A DNA stretch of 64,000 bases from an uncultured Prevotella sp. Lineage in GTDB: Bacteria; Bacteroidota; Bacteroidia; Bacteroidales; Bacteroidaceae. The notes beneath the pieces were generated by a model. That model was not told where the DNA came from and ran no database searches. It worked only from the letters and a program-made list of their open reading frames with translations. Each line of letters opens with the position of its first letter. The stretch's first letter is position 1. The DNA is taken from contig CAJJWN010000011.1 in the NCBI GenBank assembly GCA_905196835.1, positions 18,122 through 82,121 of the forward strand, in the 5' to 3' direction. A program made the translations under genes and the position numbers. Shown here in pieces: positions 17,648 to 26,295 of this stretch.

Positions 17648-18187
17648 ATGACTACAAGCGACAACGACATATTATCCACGGTGAAGGCCGACCCTGAACG
17701 CGGCTTCCGGCTGCTGATGGACAAGTACAAGGAGCCTGTGTACTGGCACATACGCCGACTGGTGACGGCTCACGCCGACGCGCAGGATGCCACGCAGGAG
17801 ACCTTTGTACGGGTGTTCCGCTCGATAGACGGGTTCCGCGGCGACAGCTCTTTCACATCATGGGTGTACCGCATAGCCACGAACGAGGCACTGCGCCTGC
17901 TCTCACGCCGCAACGGACAGCACACGGGGCTTGACACCGAAGCCCCGGCAGCCAAGGCCATAGCGGCCGACGGCTACGTGGACTACTCCGACCTGGAGGC
18001 CGTCAGGTTGCAAAGGGTAATCCTGTCGCTGCCGACGAAGCAGCAGCTGGCATTCAACCTGCGTTACTACGACGAACTGACATATGACGAGATAGCCCGG
18101 ATAACCGACTCTACGGCCGCCGCGGCAAAGGCCAACTACCACGTGGCGAAGGAGAAAATAATAGAATACATGAACAAAAACGACTGA
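17648..18187 (+). CDS. ECF-family RNA polymerase sigma factor
   Basis: This 179-residue sigma-70 factor of the extracytoplasmic-function type has region 2 (FRLLMDKYKEPVYWHIRRL...DAQDATQETFVRVFRSI...SFTSWVYRIATNEALRLLSRR) and region 4 (LPTKQQLAFNLRYYDELTYDEIARI). A 30-residue linker joins them. The second gene, 5 bp downstream, encodes a small membrane protein likely to hold it inactive, and the third a small periplasmic protein. The three form one likely operon for an envelope stress response; the target genes are not visible here. Confidence 0.93.
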   Translation: MTTSDNDILSTVKADPERGFRLLMDKYKEPVYWHIRRLVTAHADAQDATQETFVRVFRSIDGFRGDSSFTSWVYRIATNEALRLLSRRNGQHTGLDTEAPAAKAIAADGYVDYSDLEAVRLQRVILSLPTKQQLAFNLRYYDELTYDEIARITDSTAAAAKANYHVAKEKIIEYMNKND

Positions 18188-18192
18188 AAAAG

Positions 18193-18528
18193 ATGGACAA
18201 CCGATTTGATTTCGACAAGATAGGCAAGCGTATGCCATACACCGTTCCCGACGGATTCTTCGACGAACTGGAACGCAGCGTGCGCAGCGGCATAGCCGCC
18301 AAGCCTGCCGCCGCCCCGAGGCGCAAGGCCCTGATGCGGCACATCATGATGGCCGCGGCGGCCTCCGTGGCCGCAGTAATAGCTTTGCCGCTTGTGCTGA
18401 ACGGACACCACGAGCCCGGCCCTGCCTACACGATGGAGAGCGTGGAGCAGGCCTTTGCCAACCTTAACAGCGAAGACCAGGCATATATGCTCGAAATATA
18501 CAGCGAAGACATATTCATCAACCAATAA
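18193..18528 (+). CDS. Small membrane protein, probable anti-sigma factor
   Basis: This 111-residue protein has a cytoplasmic N-terminal half (MDNRFDFDKIGKRMPYTVPDGFF), one membrane helix at about residues 50-68 and a short outer tail. The TVPDGFFDELE stretch is common in small proteins beside ECF sigma genes in Bacteroidales. Its role as anti-sigma factor is inferred from position (5 bp after the sigma gene) and topology; no zinc-type anti-sigma motif is present. Confidence 0.75.
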   Translation: MDNRFDFDKIGKRMPYTVPDGFFDELERSVRSGIAAKPAAAPRRKALMRHIMMAAAASVAAVIALPLVLNGHHEPGPAYTMESVEQAFANLNSEDQAYMLEIYSEDIFINQ

Positions 18529-18540
18529 ATTATACGGATT

Positions 18541-18999
18541 ATGAAAACAAGAAGCATCATCAAAGCGCTGTTCCTTACCGTCATTATGGCGGCGTTCTGC
18601 GGAACAGCCTACGCACAGAAAAGTGACAAGCAACGTATGTCGCGCGAGCAGCTGGCCGAAGTGCAGGCGCGCCACATAGCGCAGCAGCTGGCCTTCGACG
18701 ACGAGACCACCGCAAAATTCGTTGACACATACAGCCGCTGCCAGAAGGAAATATGGACGCTCGCGCCGCTGAAAAAGGGCGTTAGGGGCGCGGCAAAGAC
18801 CGACACCGAGACGGAAGAAGCCATAGAAAGCCGCTTCGAACGCAGCCAGAAACTGCTCGACATAAGGAAGAAGTATTACAAGGAGTACAGCGAATTCCTT
18901 ACACCCAAGCAAATCCAGCGTGTCTACTCGCTTGAGAAAAGCATGATGGGCCGCCTCGGCAAGAAGGCCGGAAGACGCAGGCCCGCACACAGGAGATAA
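18541..18999 (+). CDS. Small periplasmic protein with Spy/CpxP-like LTxxQ motif
   Basis: This 152-residue secreted protein has a signal peptide ending AYAQ, a highly charged helical body and a LTPKQIQRVYSLEKSMM stretch resembling the LTxxQ motif of Spy and CpxP. It ends in a very basic tail (KKAGRRRPAHRR). In Bacteroidales such proteins are common third genes after an ECF sigma and its partner. A role as envelope stress sensor or chaperone is inferred. Its last codons form the first copy of a 17-bp direct repeat that recurs 240 bp downstream. Confidence 0.7.
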   Translation: MKTRSIIKALFLTVIMAAFCGTAYAQKSDKQRMSREQLAEVQARHIAQQLAFDDETTAKFVDTYSRCQKEIWTLAPLKKGVRGAAKTDTETEEAIESRFERSQKLLDIRKKYYKEYSEFLTPKQIQRVYSLEKSMMGRLGKKAGRRRPAHRR

Positions 19000-19242
19000 C
19001 GTGGGTTCGGTGTAAGATGCATCGGCAATCATCCAACTTCAAGCTGTCGGTTGGTATTTGTCATTCCGCGCTCCGACGCGGAATCCATTACGCAAACATG
19101 GAAAAACAGATTGTTTACACTGGATTCCGCGTCGGAGCGCGGAATGACAATTACCAACTGACTGTTCGGACCGAAAAAACAAGTAGCTGTACCATTGTTT
19201 GAAGGGTTATTCCTTATGCCGAACTCACACAGGAGATAACGT
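18986..19242. mobile_element. 223-bp MITE-like insertion between 17-bp direct repeats
   Basis: CACACAGGAGATAACGT occurs at 18986-19002 and again at 19226-19242. Between them, segments near both ends form an inverted pair (GTTCGGTGTAAG at the left, CTTATGCCGAAC at the right), and the centre is an inverted repeat (19059-19149) built on TTGTCATTCCGCGCTCCG with arms of about 37 bp. No ORF of note is inside. The layout is that of a non-autonomous element with an unusually long target duplication, or a local duplication. Confidence 0.6.
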
Positions 19243-19253
19243 TCAACCATGCA

Positions 19254-19288
19254 AAAGGCCGTATTCCATATTGCGGAATACGGCCTTT
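19254..19288. terminator. Bidirectional hairpin, two-unit relative of the 4x22 family
   Basis: AAAGGCCGTATTC, a 9-nt middle and GAATACGGCCTTT: a perfect 13-bp stem followed by T residues on both strands. It lies between the convergent Spy-like gene and murI and should stop transcription from both sides. Confidence 0.8.
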
Positions 19289-19343
19289 TGCATGGCATGT
19301 GCCAATGTATTGCTCCATTGCAGGCAAGCTTCCGCTTGGCTGC

Positions 19344-20180
19344 TTAGCCTAAGGTGATGGTCTCCACATCGACATCCTCATGAAGGAAGAGGCGAGCCGA
19401 CTCGCGGAACTTGTCCTTGTTCTCGGTAGTAAGATAATGGCACGCGGCGTGCTTTGTGCACGCGGCATCCATCTCGGGATGGCGCGCAAGGTACGACTTA
19501 AGGCTGGCCGCCACGTATTCGCCCTGCGGTATGATGCGCACTCCGCGCGGCGTATATTTCAGGATTTTGTCGAGCAGCAGCGGATAGTGAGTGCATCCGA
19601 GTATGACGGAGTCAATCTCGGGGTCGCGGAACATGAGGGTGTCTATGCGCTTTTTTACGAAATAGTCGGCGCCGGGCGTGTCGTACTCGTTGTTCTCAAT
19701 GAGCGGCACCCACAACGGGCAGGCCACTCCGGTAACCTTTATGTCGGGCCAGAGCTTGTTTATTTCGAGCACGTAGCTCTCGCTCTTGATTGTTCCCTCG
19801 GTGGCGAGCACGCCTACGTGGCGTGTCCGCGTGATGTTGCCTATACATTCTGCCGTGGGACGGATAACGCCGAGCACGCGGCGGTCGGGGTCAAGCTGCG
19901 GCAGGTCGTTCTGCTGGATGGTGCGCAGAGCCTTGGCCGACGCCGTGTTGCAGGCCAGGATGACGAGATGGCAGCCCATGGAAAAGAGCTTTATCACGGC
20001 TTCGCGCGTGAACTGGTACACCACGTCGAACGAGCGCGGCCCGTAAGGCGCACGCGCGTTGTCGCCAAGGTACAGGTAGTCGTACTGCGGCAGCACGCTG
20101 CGCATCTGGTGAAGGATGGTGAGTCCGCCATAGCCGGAGTCGAATACTCCGATAGGGCCTTTTTCTAATTCACAATTCAT
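19344..20180 (-). CDS. murI: Glutamate racemase
   Basis: MurI makes D-glutamate for peptidoglycan. The 278-residue protein has the two catalytic cysteines, Cys77 in LACNTASA and Cys196 in LGCTHYPLL, and the N-terminal IGVFDSGYGG motif. It ends the envelope cluster led by DUF6089-uppS-bamA-skp. The only plausible ATG lies inside an AT-rich repeat, so the first residues (MNCEL) are repeat-derived; the next Met is at residue 26, inside the conserved fold. Confidence 0.95.
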   Translation of the reverse strand: MNCELEKGPIGVFDSGYGGLTILHQMRSVLPQYDYLYLGDNARAPYGPRSFDVVYQFTREAVIKLFSMGCHLVILACNTASAKALRTIQQNDLPQLDPDRRVLGVIRPTAECIGNITRTRHVGVLATEGTIKSESYVLEINKLWPDIKVTGVACPLWVPLIENNEYDTPGADYFVKKRIDTLMFRDPEIDSVILGCTHYPLLLDKILKYTPRGVRIIPQGEYVAASLKSYLARHPEMDAACTKHAACHYLTTENKDKFRESARLFLHEDVDVETITLG

Positions 20181-20320
20181 AATTCACAATTCATAATTGC
20201 CTTGCGGTGAACTCTTAATTCTTAATTCTTAGTTCTTAATTCTTAATTCACTTGGCGTAGCCTGATTATGAACCGAAGGTCAGCGTCAAGCTAATTGTGA
20301 ATTATGAATTATGAATTAAA
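20163..20320. repeat. AT-rich inverted repeat joining murI and skp genes
   Basis: Copies of the words AATTCATAATTCACAATT run out from the murI start, and their complement runs into the skp end, with CTTAATTCTTAATT copies between. The left part supplies the murI ATG and first codons; the right part supplies the last codons (IHNS) and stop of the skp gene. Confidence 0.8.
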
Positions 20321-20811
20321 TAGTCAATGACTTCCGCCGTAATGTTCTCACCACAGGCAGGATTGACGAACGGCAGGGCGTCGCCGTCGGTGTTCAGGAT
20401 GAAAGCGTAGCCACGCTCGGTGCCTATGCGTTGCAGCAATGAGGCGAGTTTGCTTTTAAGCGGCGCGTACATGTCGGCCTCAGCCTGCTTGAGCAGCCGG
20501 TCGGCCTCCGCCTTGAAAGCCACTCCTTTTTCAAGAAGTTCTTGCAATTCGGCCTGCCGCTTGCGCAGTATCGGTGTGGCAAGTTCTTTCTGGCCTTCAA
20601 GGAAATATTGGTATTTCTCGTTAAATTCCTCTTCCGAGCGTTTTGTTTCGTCTGCATATTGCGCCCTGAGCGATTCCAGGTTTTTCTGCATCACGGCATA
20701 GTCGGGCATGGCCTTGATAGCCTCCGAATAGCTTAAATACCCGAACTTCATCTGTGCGGCGGCCGCCAATGGCAGCAGCGTAAGGATAATCAGGAAAACA
20801 GTCTTACGCAT
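20302..20811 (-). CDS. OmpH/Skp-family periplasmic chaperone (third of three)
   Basis: This 169-residue protein has a signal peptide (MRKTVFLIILTLLPLAAAAQ), a short beta strand region (MKFGYLSYSEAIKAMPDY) and a long charged coiled coil, the pattern of Skp/OmpH, which holds unfolded outer membrane proteins in the periplasm. The start at 20811 gives the signal peptide; an upstream in-frame extension was rejected. Its C-terminus lies in an AT-rich repeat. It is the most diverged of three tandem skp-like genes between bamA and murI. Confidence 0.87.
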   Translation of the reverse strand: MRKTVFLIILTLLPLAAAAQMKFGYLSYSEAIKAMPDYAVMQKNLESLRAQYADETKRSEEEFNEKYQYFLEGQKELATPILRKRQAELQELLEKGVAFKAEADRLLKQAEADMYAPLKSKLASLLQRIGTERGYAFILNTDGDALPFVNPACGENITAEVIDYLIHNS

Positions 20812-20865
20812 GGTAAACGTTTTTTTATGGGTTATGCCAACACCCCTGAAACGGTTAGGGGCACT

Positions 20866-20938
20866 ATGTAAATAAAAGCAATCAACGGGCAGACAAGCAG
20901 ACAAGGCAAATATCCTTGTCACTTGTCTGCCCGTTGAT
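20866..20938 (-). terminator. Hairpin terminator between two skp-like genes
   Basis: Arms ATCAACGGGCAGACAAG (20881-20897) and its complement (20922-20938), 17 bp perfect, followed on the minus strand by TGCTTTTATTT. The GACAAG words recur at 54030-54068 and 60825-60920. Confidence 0.7.
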
Positions 20939-20957
20939 TATCCGCCAGGATGGCGCT

Positions 20958-21467
20958 TTACTTTATCTTGTTCATTTCAGCCTTCACGTCGGCGGTTACG
21001 TCCTTGCTCAACGTGTCGCTGATGTAAGGTATTCCGCTTGATACGTCCATGATGTAAACATATCCGCCGTTCTTGCCCACGTTCCTGATGGCAGTGATGA
21101 CCTTGTCCATGATGGGCTGCATCTTCTCCTGCTGGGCCTTCTGAAGAGCCTGCTGGTTGTCCTGGTAGGCCTGCTGGTACTTCTGCATGAGCTGGTTGAG
21201 GGCTGCCTCGGCCTCGGCTTTCGCCGTAGCGTTCATTGTGCTTTGGTTCTTTTCGTACTCGTCTCCCTTGCGCTGGATTTCGTCCTGCATGGCTTTCATG
21301 TCGTTCTCATACTGCTTTGACTGTGCTTCAAGCTCGCCGCGGGCCTTGATGAACTCGGGAAGCTCCTGCATTATTGCCTGTGCGTTAACGTGTCCGAACT
21401 TCGGAGCTGTCTGTGCGAATGCCGCGAAAGGCACGCACATGAGTAACATTAAAACTAATTTTTTCAT
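20958..21467 (-). CDS. OmpH/Skp-family periplasmic chaperone (second of three)
   Basis: This 169-residue protein starts with a signal peptide (MKKLVLMLLMCVPFAAFAQ), then APKFGHVNAQAIMQELPEF and a Gln- and Lys-rich coiled coil, ending with GGYVYIMDVSSGIPYIS as in other Skp proteins. It should work with BamA, encoded upstream in the same direction. A -7 box 38-46 bp before its start suggests it also has its own promoter. Confidence 0.92.
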   Translation of the reverse strand: MKKLVLMLLMCVPFAAFAQTAPKFGHVNAQAIMQELPEFIKARGELEAQSKQYENDMKAMQDEIQRKGDEYEKNQSTMNATAKAEAEAALNQLMQKYQQAYQDNQQALQKAQQEKMQPIMDKVITAIRNVGKNGGYVYIMDVSSGIPYISDTLSKDVTADVKAEMNKIK

Positions 21468-21504
21468 TTCTGTTTAATCTCTATTTTTTGTTTTTATTCT
21501 TGGT

Positions 21505-21513
21505 GCAAATATA
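21505..21513 (-). promoter_or_regulatory. -7 box of the second skp-like gene
   Basis: TATATTTGC on the minus strand, with a TTG 18 bp upstream (21532-21534), in the 94-bp gap between two skp-like genes. Confidence 0.5.
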
Positions 21514-21561
21514 TGAAAATCTTATACAACACAACCATTTAACAGACGAAAGATGCCGTTT

Positions 21562-22074
21562 TTAGTCTGAATAGCCTAATTTTGACAACACTTCGTTGCT
21601 GATGTCGATGCGCGGTGAGGCGAAGATGATGCCCGTGTCTGACGCGCGGTCGAGCACAAGAGAATAGCCACGCAGGTCGCAGATGTCCTTCACGGCGTTG
21701 TAAATCTCCTCCTGTATTGGCGTCATTAGGCTGGTGCGCTTTTTGAAAAGTTCGCCGTCAGGACCGAAATACTTGCGCTTAAGCTCGGCCGCCTGTTTCT
21801 CCTTGTCGTTGATTTCCTGTTGGCGCGCCTGCTTCTGCTCCTGCGATAAGAACACTACTTCGTTCTGATAGTTCTTGTACATGGTAGAAGCTTCGGTGTT
21901 GAGCGCGTCAACCTCAGCCTGCCACTTCTTTGCAACCTGGTTAAGTTGCTCGTCGGCACGCTCGTAAGCCGGTATGTTCTTCAGTATATACTCCATGTCG
22001 ATAAGCGCGAACTTCTGCGCATTGGCGGCCACAGCCACAATGGCGAACATTGCCGCAAACAATATTCTTCTCAT
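21562..22074 (-). CDS. OmpH/Skp-family periplasmic chaperone (first of three)
   Basis: This 170-residue protein has a signal peptide (MRRILFAAMFAIVAVAANAQ), the start of the mature fold KFALIDMEYILKNIPAYE, and a long coiled coil to about residue 130 before LRGYSLVLDRASDTGIIFASP. It follows bamA by 112 bp on the same strand and should act in outer membrane protein assembly. Confidence 0.92.
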   Translation of the reverse strand: MRRILFAAMFAIVAVAANAQKFALIDMEYILKNIPAYERADEQLNQVAKKWQAEVDALNTEASTMYKNYQNEVVFLSQEQKQARQQEINDKEKQAAELKRKYFGPDGELFKKRTSLMTPIQEEIYNAVKDICDLRGYSLVLDRASDTGIIFASPRIDISNEVLSKLGYSD

Positions 22075-22186
22075 TATAAGTTCTCCTTTCTTTAATATTT
22101 ATTGTGTGTCTGGGAGTCCTGCGAGAACTGGGAGACCTGCGGTATAAGCATGTTTTCTTAACTCCTAATTCTTAACTCTTCACTCC

Positions 22187-24829
22187 TTAGAATTCCTGTC
22201 CGAGGATGAAGTGGAACTGGCTGCCGCCCTTTTGGCCGAACACGGTGTCGAAACCGTAAGCCCAGTCGATACCCATGAGGCCGACCATCGGGAGGAAGAT
22301 GCGCACGCCCAGACCGGCGGAACGCTTCATGTCGAACGGGTTGAACTTCTTGGGGTCGTTCCATGCGTTACCCGCCTCGAGGAAGCCAAGGCCGTAAATG
22401 GTTGTGTTGCCAAGCAGGAACGGATAGCGCAACTCGAGTGTGAAGCGGTCGTAAGCATAACCCTCATAACCGTAAGGGGTAAGGCTACCGTTGTCGTAAC
22501 CGCGCAGTCCGATGGTTTCCTCGGCGTAACCGGTAGAGTATCCGCTCATGCCGTCGCCACCCATGTAGTATGTCTCGAACGGCGACTTCTTGTATTTGTT
22601 ATAAGAACCGAGTATACCGAACTCTACGCGCGTCATCAGCACGAAACACTTGGCACCGTTAGTCAGTGCGGTATATGTCTTTGAACGGAACTTCCACTTG
22701 TAGTATTCAATCCAGCTGTATTTCTCCTTCTGTGCGGCCGTTGCGCGCTCTGAATAATAGTTGCCGTTGGCAGCCTCGGCGTTGTATATGTCTGTAAGTC
22801 CCTTGTAATCCTTACCGTCCCAAAGCGACCAAGGCGGGGTGATGGTGATAGATGTCATGAACTCCGAGCCACGGCGTGGGAACAGCTGGTTGTCTGTAGA
22901 CACACGCGAGAGCGTTATGCCGAGGTTGAGGTTGTTGCAGTTACCGTTACGTATGATGAAATACTGCCAGTTCTTGAGCATATAACGCTGATAAGCCAGC
23001 TCGACGGACAGCTGGAAGTAGTCGTCAGGCCAACGCAGACGCTTGCCCCAGCCTACCGAGACTCCGAACAACTGTACATACTTGTCAGGGTCATAATAGT
23101 TTTCATAACTGTTGCTCCAGCTGTTGCCATAGCCGTAGAGGTAGTTATAATAATTGTTCATGTACCCGTAGTTGTAGTAGTTGCTTGACACGTCGGTCTG
23201 TTTGGAAAAGTATGCTCCTACGGTGAACTGGATAGGACGCTTGCCGCCGAACCAGTTGGTTGAGTAAGACGCGTTGTACGACTGGTAGTATGTACCGTTG
23301 GTCTGCGCTCCGATGGACAGCACCTCACCGTCACCTACAGGCAGGATGCCGCGGTGTTCCTTGTTCTTGTTGAACAGGTTGGCCATTGAGAAGTTGTTGA
23401 GCTTCAAGCCGATGCGCGCTATAACGCCCGTCTGTCCCCAACCGAGCGAGAACTCGATTTGGTCGTTCGACTTCTGCACGAGCGGCCAGTTGATGTCAAC
23501 CGTTCCTTCCTCGTAGTTAGGCTGCACGTCTGGAGCTACCTGTTCTGGGTCGAAGTGACCCATTGAAGCGATTTCACGCGCCGAACGCTCCAAGGCTTCC
23601 TTCGAGAAGAGGTCGCCCGGCTTCGTCCTGAGCTCGCGGCGCACGACGTTCTCATACAGCCTCGTGTTGCCGCTTATGCGCACATGGCTGATATGGGCCT
23701 GCGTCCCCTCCATTATTCGCATCTCAAGGTCTATGGAGTCGCCGACGATGTTGACCTCGGTAGGTTGCAGGTTGTAGAACAGGTAACCGCTGTTCCAATA
23801 CTGGTTGCCTACGGCATCCTCGTCTTCCGACAGGCGCTTGTTCATGTACTTCTGGTTGTACACGTCGCCCTTCTGCATTCCGAGCAGGCGGCCGAGATAG
23901 TCGCTTGAGAACACCGTATTGCCCACCCACGTAATGTTGCGGATGTAGTATTTCTTTCCCTCGTCTACTTCTATGAATATGTTTACGTGCTTGTCATCGA
24001 CGTTCCACACGCTGTCACGTACAATAACTGCATCGCGGTAACCCAGCTCGTTGTACTTGTCTATGAGGTTCTTCTTGTCCTCCTCATAACGTTCAGGCGT
24101 GTATTTCTTTGACTTGAGGAATGACGACAGCTTGCCGGCCTCGTGTATTTTCTTGAAAGCGCCTTTCTTGAAAAGCCCTCCCTTGATTTTCGAGTCGCTA
24201 AGGTTCTTGTTGCCTTCGATGATGATTTGGCGCACCTTCATCTTCTCTTTCTTGTCGATGATGACGTCAAGGATGACCTGGTTCTTGTTAACGACGTCCT
24301 CGCGCTGCATTATGTTGATGTCGGCATTCTTATAACCCTTGTCCTCAAAGTAATTCTTGGCCAACAGCTTGGCGCGGTCAATCATGTTGGGGGTTATCTG
24401 GCTGCCCTTAAGAAGGCCGAGTTTGCTCTCCAAATCCTCCCTTTCCGACTTCTTTACACCGACATAATTGATTGTTGAAACACGTGGACGCAAAGCCAGA
24501 TAGAAGTGAAGGTAGATTTTTTCGCCTACGATAGAGTCAACAGCCACCTGCGCCTTGGAGAACAGACCATGCCGCCAGTAACGCTTCACGGCGTCGGTAA
24601 GGTCGGAACCGGGCACCTGTATCGCTTGTCCTATCGATAATCCGGATATGCCCGTAAGCATGTAGTCCTCATAACCTTCCACTCCGGAAACGGCGATGCC
24701 GCCGATTACTCCCGAGCGTGGTATTCCGGCGTATGATATGTCAGGATTGACTATTTTCTCCTGCGCCGACACACCGGTACAAAATACCAGCGTGACGAGC
24801 AGCATGATAAATCCCTTGATTCTGTCCAT
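22187..24829 (-). CDS. bamA: Outer membrane assembly factor BamA
   Basis: BamA inserts beta-barrel proteins into the outer membrane. The 880-residue protein has a signal peptide (MDRIKGFIMLLVTLVFCTGVSAQ), a run of POTRA domains (to about residue 460, including the GNTVFSSDYLGRLLG and ISGNTRLYE parts) and a C-terminal Omp85 barrel ending in the usual aromatic residue (FHFILGQEF). The start at 24829 gives the signal peptide and avoids the overlap with uppS that upstream Mets would cause. The barrel has a Tyr/Asn-rich insert (YYNYGYMNNYYNYLYGYGN), probably a surface loop. uppS is 22 bp upstream and three skp-like genes are downstream. Confidence 0.95.
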   Translation of the reverse strand: MDRIKGFIMLLVTLVFCTGVSAQEKIVNPDISYAGIPRSGVIGGIAVSGVEGYEDYMLTGISGLSIGQAIQVPGSDLTDAVKRYWRHGLFSKAQVAVDSIVGEKIYLHFYLALRPRVSTINYVGVKKSEREDLESKLGLLKGSQITPNMIDRAKLLAKNYFEDKGYKNADINIMQREDVVNKNQVILDVIIDKKEKMKVRQIIIEGNKNLSDSKIKGGLFKKGAFKKIHEAGKLSSFLKSKKYTPERYEEDKKNLIDKYNELGYRDAVIVRDSVWNVDDKHVNIFIEVDEGKKYYIRNITWVGNTVFSSDYLGRLLGMQKGDVYNQKYMNKRLSEDEDAVGNQYWNSGYLFYNLQPTEVNIVGDSIDLEMRIMEGTQAHISHVRISGNTRLYENVVRRELRTKPGDLFSKEALERSAREIASMGHFDPEQVAPDVQPNYEEGTVDINWPLVQKSNDQIEFSLGWGQTGVIARIGLKLNNFSMANLFNKNKEHRGILPVGDGEVLSIGAQTNGTYYQSYNASYSTNWFGGKRPIQFTVGAYFSKQTDVSSNYYNYGYMNNYYNYLYGYGNSWSNSYENYYDPDKYVQLFGVSVGWGKRLRWPDDYFQLSVELAYQRYMLKNWQYFIIRNGNCNNLNLGITLSRVSTDNQLFPRRGSEFMTSITITPPWSLWDGKDYKGLTDIYNAEAANGNYYSERATAAQKEKYSWIEYYKWKFRSKTYTALTNGAKCFVLMTRVEFGILGSYNKYKKSPFETYYMGGDGMSGYSTGYAEETIGLRGYDNGSLTPYGYEGYAYDRFTLELRYPFLLGNTTIYGLGFLEAGNAWNDPKKFNPFDMKRSAGLGVRIFLPMVGLMGIDWAYGFDTVFGQKGGSQFHFILGQEF

Positions 24830-24851
24830 CTTGTCTGTCTGTTGTCTTGAA

Positions 24852-25592
24852 TTAATCATTGTTTTCCACTTGTGCTTCTGTTTTGCCGAAGCGCCGCTGC
24901 CTGCTTTGGTAACTTGCAATCGCTTTATGCAGGCAAGTTTCGTCAAAGTCAGGCCAATATGTGTCGCAAAAGTAAAGTTCGGAATATGCTATCTGCCAAA
25001 GCAGGTAATTGGAGATGCGCACCTCTCCGCCGGTACGGATGAGCAGGTCAGGGTCGGGCATGAAGTTAGTTTGCAGGTGTGTGCTTACCGTGTCTTCGCT
25101 TATCTCGTCAATGTCCAGCTTTCCTGATGCCACATCGGAAGCAATGCTTTTCACCGCATTGGTGATTTCCCACTTTGACGAATAGCTTAATGCCACGACC
25201 ATAGTCATGGCCGTGTTGCCCTTTGTGTGCTCCATGGTTTCCTGCAACTTGGCCTGCACTTCGGCCGGAAGCCTGCCCATGTCGCCTATTACGCGGAAAC
25301 GCACATTGTTCTTCATGAAAATCTCGTCCTCGAGAGACGTTAATACAAGTCCCATCAAGGCGGCCACCTCGTCGGCCGGCCGGTTCCAGTTTTCGGTCGA
25401 GAACGTATATAAAGTAAGGTATTCCACCCCCAGCCTTGTACATTCTGACGTAATCCTGCGCACCGAGTCAACTCCGGCCTGATGGCCGTAGCTGCGTTCC
25501 TTGCCGCGTTCCGTCGCCCAGCGGCCGTTGCCGTCCATTATTATGGCGATGTGGCGCGGTATGCGTTTCATGTCTATTGTCGTTTCAGTCAT
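24852..25592 (-). CDS. uppS: Isoprenyl transferase (undecaprenyl diphosphate synthase)
   Basis: UppS makes the C55 lipid carrier for cell-wall and polysaccharide synthesis. The 246-residue protein has the catalytic Asp20 in [21 protein letters not shown], and the C-terminal [15 protein letters not shown] and [10 protein letters not shown] regions. It overlaps the DUF6089 gene by 8 bp and is 22 bp before bamA, so all are probably cotranscribed. The internal Met8 ([10 protein letters not shown]) is another possible start. Confidence 0.96.
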   Translation of the reverse strand: MTETTIDMKRIPRHIAIIMDGNGRWATERGKERSYGHQAGVDSVRRITSECTRLGVEYLTLYTFSTENWNRPADEVAALMGLVLTSLEDEIFMKNNVRFRVIGDMGRLPAEVQAKLQETMEHTKGNTAMTMVVALSYSSKWEITNAVKSIASDVASGKLDIDEISEDTVSTHLQTNFMPDPDLLIRTGGEVRISNYLLWQIAYSELYFCDTYWPDFDETCLHKAIASYQSRQRRFGKTEAQVENND

Positions 25593-26265
25593 CCTTGTTG
25601 CATATTTTGCATTTTGGCATGAAGCTGTAAGTCAATGTAAGTTTCAGCATCGAGTAGCAGTCAGTGTTCTTGAACAAGCCTGCGCTTTCGATGCCGTAAG
25701 GGTCTTCCACTCCGTCCAGTTTGTCGCTGAGAGAGAAGTGCATCGCCCATTCCAAGCCGAGGTTTAGCCTCCTGCCTATCTTGTATTTCACGCCGACTCC
25801 CACCGGGACATTGGCCGTGAACACGCTTTCATCTCCTGCATCGGCGTATGTTGCGCCAATGCCCATGAACACAAACGGGGTAAGCCTCTTGGCTCCTCTG
25901 TATTCGCGACCTGTACCGTATGGCCAGAAGTTGTACTCGAACGTAAGCCCGAGGTCCATCATCGTGTTGCTGAACTCCACAGGGTTGTCGTGCAATTCAG
26001 GGTACCATGTTTTTACATCGGCCGAACTTCCTTTTAGCTTGCCGTATGAGAAATCGAGCTTCACGCCCATATACGGATTGAACACACGCCTCACTATCAG
26101 CGAAGCCGACGGCTGCATGTTCTTCACTATGCTGCCGTTGAAGTCTCCCTGATAGCTTACCACGCCTGCTCCCACGCCTATTTCCATCTTATACTCGTAC
26201 TCGTCTTGCGCGTTTGCGGCAAGCGGGGCAAGTAGTAAAAGGGTCAAGAGCAGGACTTTGTTCAT
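25585..26265 (-). CDS. DUF6089 outer membrane beta-barrel protein
   Basis: This 226-residue secreted protein has a signal peptide ([20 protein letters not shown]) and alternating strands of an eight-stranded barrel, with [16 protein letters not shown] near the start and [18 protein letters not shown] later. A short cysteine pair (CKICNKDD) ends it. In other Bacteroidales a DUF6089 gene commonly lies just before uppS and bamA, as here, which suggests a link to envelope assembly, but no function is known. Confidence 0.85.
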   Translation of the reverse strand: MNKVLLLTLLLLAPLAANAQDEYEYKMEIGVGAGVVSYQGDFNGSIVKNMQPSASLIVRRVFNPYMGVKLDFSYGKLKGSSADVKTWYPELHDNPVEFSNTMMDLGLTFEYNFWPYGTGREYRGAKRLTPFVFMGIGATYADAGDESVFTANVPVGVGVKYKIGRRLNLGLEWAMHFSLSDKLDGVEDPYGIESAGLFKNTDCYSMLKLTLTYSFMPKCKICNKDD

Positions 26266-26295
26266 TGCTTATGTACAGTAACTCCTTAATTCCTG

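Noticed and set aside
22187..24946. Longer BamA starting at 24946
   Set aside because: The extra residues overlap uppS and lack a signal peptide; the start at 24829 has one.
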